The position numbers and the translations under genes are program-made. Shown here piece by piece: positions 1-7,220 of a DNA stretch of 64,000 nt. Within the stretch, counting starts at the first letter, position 1. Each line of letters begins with the position of its first letter. The stretch spans positions 1 through 64,000 of the forward strand of contig NZ_FMXM01000025.1 in assembly GCF_900103325.1 (NCBI RefSeq), in the 5' to 3' direction. The DNA comes from Mesorhizobium qingshengii (GTDB lineage: Bacteria; Pseudomonadota; Alphaproteobacteria; Rhizobiales; Rhizobiaceae). The notes under the pieces were generated by a model. It saw only the letters and a program-made list of their open reading frames with translations, ran no database searches and was not told the origin of the DNA.

Positions 1-333
1 TTCATTCGCATCACCAGCCAGCGCGATCAGGCCAAGCCGCTGACGCGCCTGTTCATGGCCTCAACGCTGCTGTCGCCGCAGCAGGCGATCGACTTCACCA
101 GGGCCCATTGGCAGATCGAGAACGGACTGCACTGGATGCTCGACGTTCATCTGCGCGAGGACCTCAGCCGTGCCCGCAAGGACAACGCCCCCGCAAACAC
201 CGCGCTCCTAAACCGCCTCGCCAGAAATATCCTTCAGGCCGCCGACACCGACAAAGTCCCCATTAGCCACCGCATCAAGAAATGCGCTTGGAATGATGAC
301 TATCTCATCCAGGCTATCGCTCATATGCGATAG
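1..333 (+). mobile_element. ISAs1-like transposase, C-terminal part (5' end outside window)
   Basis: The reading frame is open from base 1, so only the last 110 codons are visible. The segment THWQIENGLHWMLDV-like (here RAHWQIENGLHWMLDVHL) followed by the acidic EDLSRARKDNAPAN stretch is the C-terminal DDE_Tnp_ISAS1 signature, where the catalytic Glu of the DDE triad lies in the IENGLHW block. The stop codon at 331-333 sits inside a palindrome (GCTATCGC at 313-320, GCGATAGC at 327-334), probably part of the terminal inverted repeat of the element. Whether the copy is intact cannot be judged because the left end is missing. Confidence 0.85.
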
Positions 334-338
334 CCCTG
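313..338. repeat. Probable right terminal end of the ISAs1-like element
   Basis: GCTATCGC, six bases, then GCGATAGC form a perfect 8-bp dyad that overlaps the transposase stop, and the sequence continues CCCTG. A stop codon buried in the terminal repeat is usual for compact insertion sequences. The exact boundary (about 338) is inferred, since the left end needed for comparison is outside the window. Confidence 0.4.
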
Positions 339-387
339 CCCTCCGGAGGGAGAGGAAGGGTGCCTCCCGGCATAAGCTCGCGCCCTT

Positions 388-432
388 CCTCTACCCCGTC
401 GATCGGGGGAGAGGTGTCGAGCGCAGCTCGAC
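388..432. repeat. Intergenic double-hairpin repeat
   Basis: Two adjacent stem-loops are visible. The first pairs CCTCTACCCC (388-397) with GGGGGAGAGG (405-414) with one mismatch over a 7-base loop. The second pairs GTCGAGC (416-422) with GCTCGAC (426-432) over a 3-base loop. The style matches short palindromic repeats dispersed between rhizobial genes. It lies between the transposase end and the ArsR promoter, so it may alternatively be IS-associated. Confidence 0.5.
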
Positions 433-490
433 GGAGTGGGGGTCGACCGTTCATCACTCGGTTACGCAGCCAAAACACTTTAGTCTGGAC

Positions 491-519
491 TTGACAATTG
501 CCGCTGCCGACGCAATACT
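491..519 (+). promoter_or_regulatory. Sigma70-type promoter of the arsR-SRPBCC operon
   Basis: A consensus TTGACA -35 box at 491-496 is followed after 17 bases by AATACT at 514-519 as -10 box. A start point about 7 bases downstream would fall at 526, directly before the ATG at 527, which suggests a leaderless or nearly leaderless transcript. Confidence 0.6.
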
Positions 520-526
520 CAAGTCT

Positions 527-895
527 ATGCTTAACTATTCCGAGATCGACAGTATCCTTCGCGCTCTTGTCGAGCCGACACGCCGGCAGATCCTGGAAAG
601 GTTGAGTCGCGGACCGGCCACCGTCAGCCAGCTGGCGGAGCCGTTCGGCATGACGTTCGCCGCCGTGCTGCAGCATTTGCAGACGCTGGAGGCCTGCGGG
701 CTAATCCGCAGCGAAAAGACCGGGCGGGTGCGCACCTGCCGGATCGAGCCAGGCGGGCTCGCTCCGCTCGCCGACTGGATCACGGAACGCCGCATACCGG
801 CGGAGCGGCACCTCGACCGCCTCGGCCAGATTCTGGCCGAGGCAGATCAATCGCCCCCGAAAGTTCAAGATCAGGAAAAGGACGAACAGACATGA
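527..895 (+). CDS. ArsR-family (winged-helix) transcriptional regulator
   Basis: A 122-aa winged-helix DNA-binding protein. Residues about 10-85 carry the HTH: LVEPTRRQILERLSRG, then VSQLAEPFGMTFAAVLQHLQTLEACGLI as the recognition helix and wing. There is no metal-binding CxC motif, so it belongs to the non-metal branch often paired with SRPBCC (AHSA1) proteins. The next gene starts in an ATGA overlap, so both are translationally coupled. The frame is open upstream to 293, but ATG 527 is chosen because the protein family begins here and the promoter ends just before it. Probably represses its own operon; the effector is unknown. Confidence 0.85.
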   Translation: MLNYSEIDSILRALVEPTRRQILERLSRGPATVSQLAEPFGMTFAAVLQHLQTLEACGLIRSEKTGRVRTCRIEPGGLAPLADWITERRIPAERHLDRLGQILAEADQSPPKVQDQEKDEQT

Positions 896-1377
896 ACCAG
901 ATCGCCCCCGTGAAAGACGAGCCTTCCGTCATCCACTCCACATTCACCATCGAGCGGACCTATCCGCAATCCCCCGAACGCGTCTTCCATGCCTTCGCCG
1001 ACAAGACGACGGTGCGGCGCTGGCGGGTCGAAGGCGATGGCTTTGCCATCGCCGAATTCAGCTTCGATTTCCGTGTCGGTGGTGGCGAGGTGTCGCGCTT
1101 CAGCTATGCCGGCGGCCCGGAGATCAGGCTCGACGCGCAGTTCCAGGACATCGTTCCCGACCGGCGCATCGTGTTTTCCTACCGGATGGCAGTTGGGCCG
1201 CAGCCGATGTCGGCATCGCTCACCACCGTCGAGCTGACGCCTTCGGGCAATGGCACGCGGCTGACCTACACCGAACAGGGTGCCTTTTTCGATGGTGCCG
1301 ATTCGGCGAAGGGGCGGGAAGAGGGGACGCGCGGGCTGTTGGAAGCCCTCGCCGCCGAACTTCAGAAGTCGAAGTAA
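892..1377 (+). CDS. SRPBCC / AHSA1 (ATPase activator Aha1 homologue) family protein
   Basis: A 161-aa START-like domain protein. The N-terminal strand IERTYPQSPERVFHAFADKTTVRRW and the late helix region GREEGTRGLLEALAAEL are typical for AHSA1/CalC-like proteins, with GxxTRLTYTEQGAFF as the central strand. Members bind a small hydrophobic ligand in a deep cavity; the ligand here is unknown. It overlaps the ArsR gene by 4 bases (ATGA), the usual arrangement in which the regulator controls this protein. Cytoplasmic; no signal peptide or membrane segment. Confidence 0.85.
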   Translation: MNQIAPVKDEPSVIHSTFTIERTYPQSPERVFHAFADKTTVRRWRVEGDGFAIAEFSFDFRVGGGEVSRFSYAGGPEIRLDAQFQDIVPDRRIVFSYRMAVGPQPMSASLTTVELTPSGNGTRLTYTEQGAFFDGADSAKGREEGTRGLLEALAAELQKSK

Positions 1378-1418
1378 ACACAAACACCGCCCGCGGCCGG
1401 TTCGCGCCCGGCTTCCGG

Positions 1419-2099
1419 TCAGGGTCGTGAGCCGTTGGTGGCTATCCAGATGACATGACGCGCGCCGCGCTTGCCGTTGGCGCGCGTGTTGACTTCCTCG
1501 ACCGTGAAGCCCGCCTGCTTCAGCCGCCGGGTGAAGCCACTGTCCGACCCTTGAGACCACACGGCCAGCACGCCGCCTGGCTTGAGGGCGGAGCGTGCGG
1601 CTGCTAGGCCCTGCAGGCTGTAAAGCGCATCGTTGGATTTGTGGACGATGCCTTCCGGGCCGTTGTCGACATCGAGCAGGATGGCGTCATAGCCTGATGC
1701 CTGCGACCGTATCAGCTGCCCAACATCGGCTTCCTCGATGGTGACGCGCGGATCGTCGAGGCAACCGCCAAACACCTCGGCCATCGGGCCGCGTGCCCAG
1801 GCGACGACGGCTGGCACCAACGCGGCGACTACAATCTGGGCATCGCCGCCCAACTCGGCGAGTGCGGCGCGCAGCGTGAACCCCATGCCAAGCCCGCCGA
1901 TGAGGATTCTCGGTTGCCGATGGCTGGCAATCTTCTGGCAGGAGAGTTTTGCCAGCGCTTCCTCGGAGCCGCTGAGGCGGCTGTTCATCAGTTCGTTGGT
2001 GCCCAGCATGATCGAGAATTCGGAACCGCGCCGCTTGAGGCGAAGTTCCTGCGCGCCGTCGGGCGTCTTCGCAGAGTCCAGCTGGACCCAGGGGATCAC
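1419..2099 (-). CDS. Spermidine-synthase-like SAM-dependent methyltransferase
   Basis: A 226-aa Rossmann-fold protein of the spermine/spermidine synthase superfamily. The nucleotide-binding motif RILIGGLGMGFTLRAAL (about residues 64-80), the acidic DAILLDVDNGPEG block and the late strand GGVLAVWSQGSD are visible. The polyamine-synthase aspartates are not evident and the protein is shorter than SpeE, so it may be a methyltransferase-like member rather than a real aminopropyltransferase. The start is GTG at 2097-2099, preceded by an AAGGGGAA ribosome binding site. No partner gene is obvious; the transporter behind it is on the same strand 28 bases upstream. Confidence 0.75.
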   Translation of the reverse strand: MIPWVQLDSAKTPDGAQELRLKRRGSEFSIMLGTNELMNSRLSGSEEALAKLSCQKIASHRQPRILIGGLGMGFTLRAALAELGGDAQIVVAALVPAVVAWARGPMAEVFGGCLDDPRVTIEEADVGQLIRSQASGYDAILLDVDNGPEGIVHKSNDALYSLQGLAAARSALKPGGVLAVWSQGSDSGFTRRLKQAGFTVEEVNTRANGKRGARHVIWIATNGSRP

Positions 2100-2127
2100 T
2101 GCCTGATTCCCCTTTTCGGAATCATGA

Positions 2128-2808
2128 CTATGCGGCCAACGCCGGCTGGCTCCAACGGGTGGCCAGCAGCCGGTAGGGGATAAGCGCCACCACGGCGATG
2201 ATCAGCTTCACACTGAGGTCGCCAAGCGCCCACGAAACCCAACGCATGGCGTCGACATGGAAGACGCCCATCAGCGGTGCGGTTTCGAGCGCGAAACTGT
2301 CGTTCGGGCCAGCGAAGGCGAAAGCGGCCGAGAACGCGACGGTGAAGAACACGGCGGTGTCGAACACCGAACCGACCAGCGTGCCGACGATCGGCGCCCG
2401 CCACCAGCTCTGCCGGCGCAGCCGGTTGAACACGGTCACGTCGAGCAATTGCGCGCTGAGGAACGCCGCGCCGGACGCCGCCGCGATGCGCACCAGCCGG
2501 TCGGCGGCGGTTTCGAATTCGATCAGGCCGTGGCGGAACAGGAAGGGCGGGACAAGGATCGAGCAGACCACCGCCGTCATGAAACCAACAAACACGATGC
2601 GGCGCGCCACGGCAGGCCCATAGCGGCGGTTGGCTAGGTCGGTGACCAGGAAGGAGAAGGGATAGGTGAAGGCGCCCCAGGTCAACAGGTCGGCCAGCGA
2701 AAGGCCGCCGATCTGTCCCTGCATCGGGAACTGCACGAGAATGTTCGACGCCACGACGACAAGCGCCATGGCGGCCACGAATGGCAGGTATCGCGAGAAG
2801 GAATTCAT
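2128..2808 (-). CDS. yhhQ: Queuosine precursor transporter (YhhQ / VUT family)
   Basis: A 226-aa inner-membrane protein with about six hydrophobic helices. It contains LADLLTWGAFTYPFSFLVTDLANRRYG near residue 45-65, the hallmark of the VUT/YhhQ (DUF165) family, which imports preQ0/preQ1 for tRNA queuosine synthesis. Length is normal (E. coli YhhQ is about 220 aa). It follows rpmB on the same strand after 160 bases; its ribosome binding site AGGA lies at the end of an open frame discussed under 2813-2968. No recognisable preQ1 aptamer was seen in that leader. Confidence 0.88.
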   Translation of the reverse strand: MNSFSRYLPFVAAMALVVVASNILVQFPMQGQIGGLSLADLLTWGAFTYPFSFLVTDLANRRYGPAVARRIVFVGFMTAVVCSILVPPFLFRHGLIEFETAADRLVRIAAASGAAFLSAQLLDVTVFNRLRRQSWWRAPIVGTLVGSVFDTAVFFTVAFSAAFAFAGPNDSFALETAPLMGVFHVDAMRWVSWALGDLSVKLIIAVVALIPYRLLATRWSQPALAA

Positions 2809-2812
2809 TTTT

Positions 2813-2968
2813 TTATCCTGGGTAATGGAACCAGCGGAGCATCATGCCCATCCGGGCGATGCTCGCTTCGTATTTGAGCACCGGATTGCCGAAACCCTTG
2901 GGCTTCGATCCGATGCCTAAGGCCAACAAGAGGTTGGCCAGGGCGGTCGTCCCCCGCCTTAAACGATA
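2813..2968 (-). other. Open 51-codon frame between rpmB and yhhQ, in frame with rpmB
   Basis: Directly after the TAA of rpmB the same frame stays open for 51 codons and ends at 2813-2815, four bases before the yhhQ ATG. The peptide would end GNPVLKYEASIARMGMMLRW and so on, with no ATG start except two internal Met codons near its end; TTG or GTG-like starts are possible. It could be a small gene, a readthrough tail of L28, or chance, since long open frames are common at this GC content. Confidence 0.2.
2921..2939 (-). terminator. Stem-loop downstream of rpmB
   Basis: GGCCAAC (2921-2927) and GTTGGCC (2933-2939) form a perfect 7-bp stem with a 5-base loop, 30 bases after the rpmB stop. There is no U-run, so it may be a Rho-dependent pause or an mRNA 3'-end stabiliser rather than a classical intrinsic terminator. 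Confidence 0.4.
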
Positions 2969-3265
2969 TTAGGCAGCTGGCTGATCAGCCAGCTTCTTGG
3001 CGATCTGCTTCTTCAGCAGGCGCGCGCGCTGCGACAATTCCTTGACATCGGCCTTGGCCAGGAAAGCATCGAGACCGCCGCGATGTTCGACCGAACGCAG
3101 CGCGTTGGCCGAAATGCGCAGGCGCACATTCTGGTTCAGCGCTTCCGAAATCAGCGTCACATTGACGAGGTTCGGCAGGAAGCGACGCTTGGTCTTGTTG
3201 TTGGCGTGGCTCACATTGTTGCCGGACATGACTGCCTTGGCAGTGAGTTCGCAGGTGCGGGACAT
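2969..3265 (-). CDS. rpmB: 50S ribosomal protein L28
   Basis: A 98-aa basic protein beginning MSRTCELTAKAVMSGNNVSHANNKTKRRF, the conserved N-terminus of bacterial L28, followed by the NVTLISEALNQNVRLRISANALRSVEHRGGLDAFL block. It is the longer alphaproteobacterial form, ending KKQIAKKLADQPAA. It assembles late on the large ribosomal subunit near the E site. A clear promoter lies about 100 bases upstream. Unlike in enteric bacteria, rpmG is not next to it, which is normal for this order. Confidence 0.98.
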   Translation of the reverse strand: MSRTCELTAKAVMSGNNVSHANNKTKRRFLPNLVNVTLISEALNQNVRLRISANALRSVEHRGGLDAFLAKADVKELSQRARLLKKQIAKKLADQPAA

Positions 3266-3362
3266 TGTTCTAACCTTCAGTTCTCGGGGCTTGCCAAACC
3301 TTTGTGCCCACGCCGGGTGGCGCGCGGTTCTGGTCAGGCGGCCTTATGGAAAAAGTTGGCGT

Positions 3363-3391
3363 TCCATAGTTGCATTTCGCCGGTGCGTCAA
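3363..3391 (-). promoter_or_regulatory. Sigma70-type promoter of rpmB
   Basis: Read on the minus strand, TTGACG (3391-3386) is followed after exactly 17 bases by TATGGA (3368-3363). This would start transcription near 3356 and give a leader of about 90 bases before the rpmB ATG at 3265. Confidence 0.6.
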
Positions 3392-3522
3392 GCTCCGGCT
3401 TGGCCACGGAAGCGCCCGGCATTTCATATTAAGGCCGGATTTCACCCTATAAGCGGTCTCATAGGGACATGCCAGACCGGAGTTGCCCGCCTCCGGTCGA
3501 AAAATCGAGGATCGATCCCGCC

Positions 3523-4311
3523 ATGCTTCGTTCGTCACACGCCCTCGCCATCGCGATCGCTGTCGCGCTGCCTTCGCCAGTCTTCGCCGCCTCACCCCAG
3601 TCCTTCAAGGGCGAGTACACGGTGTCGTTCCTTGGTCTCTCGATCGCGAGATCGACGTTCTCAAGCCACTATGAGAACGGCGCCTACGCTATCGAAGGCA
3701 GCGTCAGCGCCGCGGGTCTGGCCAAGCTGTTCGACGATACGCGTGGCACGGTCTCGTCAAAAGGCACGATTTCGGGCAAGAAGATGGTGCCGCAGGCGTT
3801 CCGCGCCGACTACACCTCCGGGAAGAAGGCATCGGTGGTCGATATCCGCTTTGCCAATGGCGCGGTCGCCTCGACGCAGGTCATCCCGGCGCCGGGCAAG
3901 CGCGATCCCAAGAACTGGGTGCCGCTCGGCGCCAGCGACCTGGCGTCGGTGCTCGATCCGATGGCGGCTACCGTCATCCATGCCGACAGTCTCGACCAGG
4001 TCTGCGGCCGCAAGGTGAAGTTCTATGATGGCGAGATGCGCGCCGATCTGACGCTGACCTACGATTCAAAGGGGGCGATCTCGGTGCCGGGTTACAAGGG
4101 CGACACCGTCACCTGCCGGATGGGCTTCGAGCCGGTGGCGGGCTATCGCAAGGGCCGCAAGGCGCTGAACTATCTGAAGAACCGCAGCCGCATGATGGTG
4201 ACGTTTGCGCCGCTCGGCCAAACCGGAGTATATGCGCCGATCCACGCCACGGTCGGAACGCAGATCGGTACCTTGACCATCAGCGCCGGGCGTTTCGAAG
4301 CAATACAATAG
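3523..4311 (+). CDS. DUF3108 domain-containing secreted protein
   Basis: A 262-aa protein with a signal peptide: basic MLRSSH, then ALAIAIAVALPSPVFA and cleavage before ASPQ. The mature part fits the DUF3108 family: FKGEYTVSFLGLSIARSTF at the start, DPMAATV and DQVCGRKVKFYDGEMRADLTLTY in the centre, and CRMGFEPVAGYRKGRK with two conserved cysteines. These proteins are predicted periplasmic or envelope beta-rich proteins of unknown role. The frame is open to 3469, but ATG 3523 gives the proper signal peptide. The EamA gene follows 46 bases later. Confidence 0.8.
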   Translation: MLRSSHALAIAIAVALPSPVFAASPQSFKGEYTVSFLGLSIARSTFSSHYENGAYAIEGSVSAAGLAKLFDDTRGTVSSKGTISGKKMVPQAFRADYTSGKKASVVDIRFANGAVASTQVIPAPGKRDPKNWVPLGASDLASVLDPMAATVIHADSLDQVCGRKVKFYDGEMRADLTLTYDSKGAISVPGYKGDTVTCRMGFEPVAGYRKGRKALNYLKNRSRMMVTFAPLGQTGVYAPIHATVGTQIGTLTISAGRFEAIQ

Positions 4312-4316
4312 CCACG

Positions 4317-4363
4317 CGCGCCACTGGACCAGAATGGGGCGCGCCACTGGAGACAGAATGGGG
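4317..4363. repeat. Imperfect 23/24-bp tandem duplication at the start of the EamA gene
   Basis: The stretch GCGCCACTGGA..CAGAATGGGG occurs twice in a row (about 4318-4339 and 4341-4363) with a one-base length difference. Each copy ends with an ATG in the same frame (4334 and 4358). The second copy has the better Shine-Dalgarno (GGAG 4349-4352). Confidence 0.75.
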
Positions 4364-5293
4364 CGCGCAACACTGATCGGCTTTTCGGCGGTCGCCATGT
4401 GGGCGCTGCTGGCGCTGCTTACGGACGCATCCGGCAGGGTGCCGCCGTTCCTGCTGTCGGCGATCACCTTCTCGATCGGCACCGGGGTCGGGCTTGTCGC
4501 GCGGCTGTTCATGCCGGCCTCCGACAAGAGCCAGAAGATACCGCCGCAAGTCTGGCTGATCGGCATTGCCGGCCTGTTCGGCTATCACTTCTTCTACTTC
4601 ACCGCGCTGCGCAATGCGCCGGCGGTGGAGGCGAGCCTGATTGCCTATCTGTGGCCGCTGCTGATCGTGCTTGGTTCGGCGCTGATGCCGGGCGAACGGC
4701 TGGCCTGGAACCATGTCGTCGGCGCGCTTCTCGGCCTTGGCGGCACCGTGCTGATCGTCACCAAGGGCGGCGGTCTCGCATTCGACGCCCGCTATGCCTT
4801 CGGCTATGCAATGGCCGCCATCTGCGCATTGCTGTGGTCGTCCTATTCGCTTTTGTCGCGGCGCTTCCCATCTGTGCCGACCAGCATCGTCACCTGGTTC
4901 TGCGCGGCCACCGCGGTGCTCTCGCTCGTCTGCCACCTAGTGCTGGAACAAACCGTGCTGCCTGACGGTGTCGGCCAGTGGCTGGCCGTGCTCGGGCTTG
5001 GCCTGATGCCAGTGGGAGCGGCTTTCTATGCCTGGGACATCGGCGTCAAGCGCGGCAACATCCAGGTGCTCGGGGCGGCAAGCTACGCGGCGCCGCTACT
5101 GTCCACGCTGGTGCTGATCGCGGCCGGCGTCGCCGAGCCGTCGCTGCGCATCCTGGCCGCCTGCGTGCTCATCACCGGTGGGGCGGCCCTTGCGGCAAAA
5201 TCACTGTTCCTGCGCAAGCCGGCAGCAGCCGAAAGCGGAGCCGAGGCATCCGAAAGCGGAGCCGAGGCATCCGAAAGCGGAGCCGAGGCATGA
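4358..5293 (+). CDS. EamA/DMT-family exporter (YddG-like)
   Basis: A 311-aa inner-membrane protein with ten predicted helices in two EamA halves. The motif LFGYHFFYFTALRNAPAVEASLIAYLWPLLIVLGS and GNIQVLGAASYAAPLLSTL resemble the YddG aromatic amino acid/small-metabolite exporter branch. The start at 4358 has GGAG five bases upstream; ATG 4334 in the first copy of a tandem duplication is an alternative. The C-terminus ends in three copies of a 7-residue unit (ESGAEAS) encoded by 21-bp direct repeats, an unusual acidic cytoplasmic tail. The next gene overlaps by ATGA. Substrate not determined by sequence. Confidence 0.85.
   Translation: MGRATLIGFSAVAMWALLALLTDASGRVPPFLLSAITFSIGTGVGLVARLFMPASDKSQKIPPQVWLIGIAGLFGYHFFYFTALRNAPAVEASLIAYLWPLLIVLGSALMPGERLAWNHVVGALLGLGGTVLIVTKGGGLAFDARYAFGYAMAAICALLWSSYSLLSRRFPSVPTSIVTWFCAATAVLSLVCHLVLEQTVLPDGVGQWLAVLGLGLMPVGAAFYAWDIGVKRGNIQVLGAASYAAPLLSTLVLIAAGVAEPSLRILAACVLITGGAALAAKSLFLRKPAAAESGAEASESGAEASESGAEA
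5229..5291. repeat. Three perfect 21-bp tandem repeats
   Basis: Copies at 5229-5249, 5250-5270 and 5271-5291 are identical. Being a multiple of three, they keep the EamA frame and add ESGAEAS per copy. Each copy contains GCGGAG followed by CCGAGGCAT; in the last copy the final bases become the ATG of the lysoplasmalogenase gene and GGAG its ribosome binding site. Copy number could vary by slippage. Confidence 0.9.
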
Positions 5294-5964
5294 CGCTGCC
5301 ATTTGCCGGCGGCATCGACGCCAACGCCAATGCGACGCTGATCTTCTCGCTGGTGGCGGCGGTGATCTACGCCTTCACGCTTGGCATGGCGCCGACGCTT
5401 GCCCGCTCGGCGGCAAAGACGCTCGCCGTGGCGATGCTTGCCGTGCTGGCGGCGTTGCAGGGCGGCCCGCTTCTGCTGGTCGCCGCTCTTGCGCTCAGCG
5501 CCGTTGGCGACGCCTTCCTGTCGCGCGATGGCGAAAAGGCCTTTCTCGGCGGGCTGGCCAGTTTTCTCGTTGCGCACATCGTCTATGTTGCGCTGTTCCT
5601 TCGCAGCGACGGTGGGTTGGGATTGCTTGGCGCCGAATCGTGGCGCGGGGCGATCGCGCTGGCGATGGCCGTGTTTGCGATCGTCATGCTGGCGGCGCTC
5701 TGGCGCCGCGTCGGTCCTAGCCTGCGTGTCCCGATCGCCGTCTATGTCGCGGCGATCCTGGCGATGGGCATTTCTGCCCTGACGACAAGCAATGTGTGGC
5801 TGATCGGCGGCGCCGTGCTGTTCATGGCATCCGATGGGCTGCTCGCCACCGAGAAATTCCTGGTGGCCGCCATCTCGCCGCATCGCGTCTGGATGCGCTT
5901 TGCCGTCTGGGCGCTATACTACGCCGCTCAGTTGGGGATCACCCTGGGTTTTCTGCTGAGGTAG
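5290..5964 (+). CDS. Lysoplasmalogenase (YhhN / TMEM86 family)
   Basis: A 224-aa integral membrane protein with about eight helices. The segment LALSAVGDAFLSRDGEKAFLGGLASFLVAHIVYV is the diagnostic YhhN motif with the conserved Gly-Asp and the His in the following helix; MASDGLLATEKF near residue 180 holds the second conserved acidic site. Family members hydrolyse the vinyl-ether bond of lysoplasmalogens, though the bacterial role is uncertain. The ATG overlaps the EamA stop (ATGA), and its ribosome binding site is inside the 21-bp repeat. The 3' end overlaps the convergent cupin gene by 26 bases. Confidence 0.85.
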   Translation: MTLPFAGGIDANANATLIFSLVAAVIYAFTLGMAPTLARSAAKTLAVAMLAVLAALQGGPLLLVAALALSAVGDAFLSRDGEKAFLGGLASFLVAHIVYVALFLRSDGGLGLLGAESWRGAIALAMAVFAIVMLAALWRRVGPSLRVPIAVYVAAILAMGISALTTSNVWLIGGAVLFMASDGLLATEKFLVAAISPHRVWMRFAVWALYYAAQLGITLGFLLR

Positions 5965-6379
5965 GACTCCAGCCTGGCTCGGCCAGTTCGAAGGCGGCAA
6001 AATCAAAGCCCGGCGCGACGGTGCAGCCGACCAGCGTCCACTCGCCGAGGCTGCGCGCCGATTGCCACCAGCCCGCCGGCACGACGATCTGCGGCCGCTC
6101 GCCCGCTGCCAGCCCGACGCCAAGCACCTGCTCGATCATGGCGCTGCCTGCCTCCCACATCGACAGCGCCAGCGGGGCACCGGCATGGAAATGCCAGACT
6201 TCGGCGGCATCCTTGACCCGGTGCCAGGCTGACAACTGGTCTTGTTCCAGCAGGAAGTAGATCGCCGTCGAATGGCCGCGCGCGCCGCCGGCGTGATCGC
6301 GAAAGGTCTCCGCGTACCAGCCACCTTCCGGATGTGGCTTCAAACCGAGGATGGCGATGATTTCCGCGGAGCTCGTCAT
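5939..6379 (-). CDS. Cupin-fold protein, DUF985 family
   Basis: A 146-aa single-domain cupin. It begins with the family hallmark LGLKPHPEGGWYAETFRD, then STAIYFLLEQDQLSAWHRVKDAAEVWHFHAGAPL with the HxH metal-site pair, and VVPAGWWQSARS. ATG 6379 is chosen because it lies 22 bases after the glyoxalase II stop and begins the family domain. DUF985 proteins are predicted metal or sugar-epimerase-like binders; the substrate is unknown. It is co-directional with the gloB-like gene and probably co-transcribed. Confidence 0.85.
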   Translation of the reverse strand: MTSSAEIIAILGLKPHPEGGWYAETFRDHAGGARGHSTAIYFLLEQDQLSAWHRVKDAAEVWHFHAGAPLALSMWEAGSAMIEQVLGVGLAAGERPQIVVPAGWWQSARSLGEWTLVGCTVAPGFDFAAFELAEPGWSPTSAENPG

Positions 6380-6401
6380 GGTTTCGACGATACCATCGGT
6401 C

Positions 6402-7169
6402 TCAGAAATTGTCCTTGCGCTTGCGGATCTCGGCGAACACCTCGGCATCGCTCGCCTTTTCCATGCCCAGATGCTTGCGGATCGCAGGGTCATGCCAGCG
6501 CAGGAAGGGATTGGTCGACAGCTCCTCGCCGATCGTCGTCGGCAGGGTCGGCTTGCCGTCGGCGCGCAGCGCCTCGATCCTGGCAACCCGCTCCTTCAGC
6601 GCCGAATTGGTCGGGTCGACGGTCACTGCGAAACGGGCGTTGGCGAGCGTATACTCATGACCGCAATAGATGACGGTCGCGGCGGGAAGCGCGGCAAGCT
6701 TCTTCAACGATTCATACATCACCGGCGGCTTGCCTTCGAACAGCCGCCCGCAACCCAGCGCAAACAAGGTGTCGGCGGTGAACGCGACATTCGATGCCGG
6801 CAAGTAATAAGAGACATGGCCGGCGGTGTGGCCGGGCGTGGCGATCACCTCGATCCGCTCATCGCCGAGATGAACGACGGAACCCTCTTCAACGGTTTCG
6901 TCGATGCCGGGAATCTTGGCCTTTTCCGCTTCCGGTCCGACGATGCGCAGCTTGAAGCGTTCTTTCAGCGCCAGATTGGCCTCGACGTGATCGACATGGT
7001 GATGCGTGGTCAGGATCATCGTCGGCGTCCAGCCGGTGCGCTTGATCGCGGCCAGGATCGGCGCCTCCTCGGGCGCGTCGATGATCGCGGTCTGGCCGCT
7101 TTTGGGGTCATGCACCAGCACGCCGAAATTGTCGCTGCGGCACATGAATTGTTCGATTTCGACCGGCAT
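6402..7169 (-). CDS. gloB: Hydroxyacylglutathione hydrolase (glyoxalase II)
   Basis: A 255-aa metallo-beta-lactamase-fold enzyme that hydrolyses S-D-lactoylglutathione to D-lactate and glutathione. The binuclear metal motif TTHHHVDHVEAN, the second site TPGHTAGHVSYY, the aspartate in TADTLFALGCGRLFEG and the late YCGHEYT histidine are all present. The C-terminal HAGH domain motif ELSTNPFLR is visible. Start ATG 7169 (MPVEIEQF) has GAGACGAGAA upstream; the frame stays open to 7223. The methyltransferase gene lies divergently upstream, an arrangement common in Rhizobiales. Confidence 0.95.
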   Translation of the reverse strand: MPVEIEQFMCRSDNFGVLVHDPKSGQTAIIDAPEEAPILAAIKRTGWTPTMILTTHHHVDHVEANLALKERFKLRIVGPEAEKAKIPGIDETVEEGSVVHLGDERIEVIATPGHTAGHVSYYLPASNVAFTADTLFALGCGRLFEGKPPVMYESLKKLAALPAATVIYCGHEYTLANARFAVTVDPTNSALKERVARIEALRADGKPTLPTTIGEELSTNPFLRWHDPAIRKHLGMEKASDAEVFAEIRKRKDNF

Positions 7170-7220
7170 TTCTCGTCTCTCCGTTGTCGCCGCACACATA
7201 GGGCCCCGGCACGCACATGT

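Noticed and set aside
2809..2968. preQ1 riboswitch before the queuosine-precursor transporter
   Set aside because: Neither the preQ1-I hairpin with A-rich tail nor the preQ1-II pseudoknot pattern could be found.
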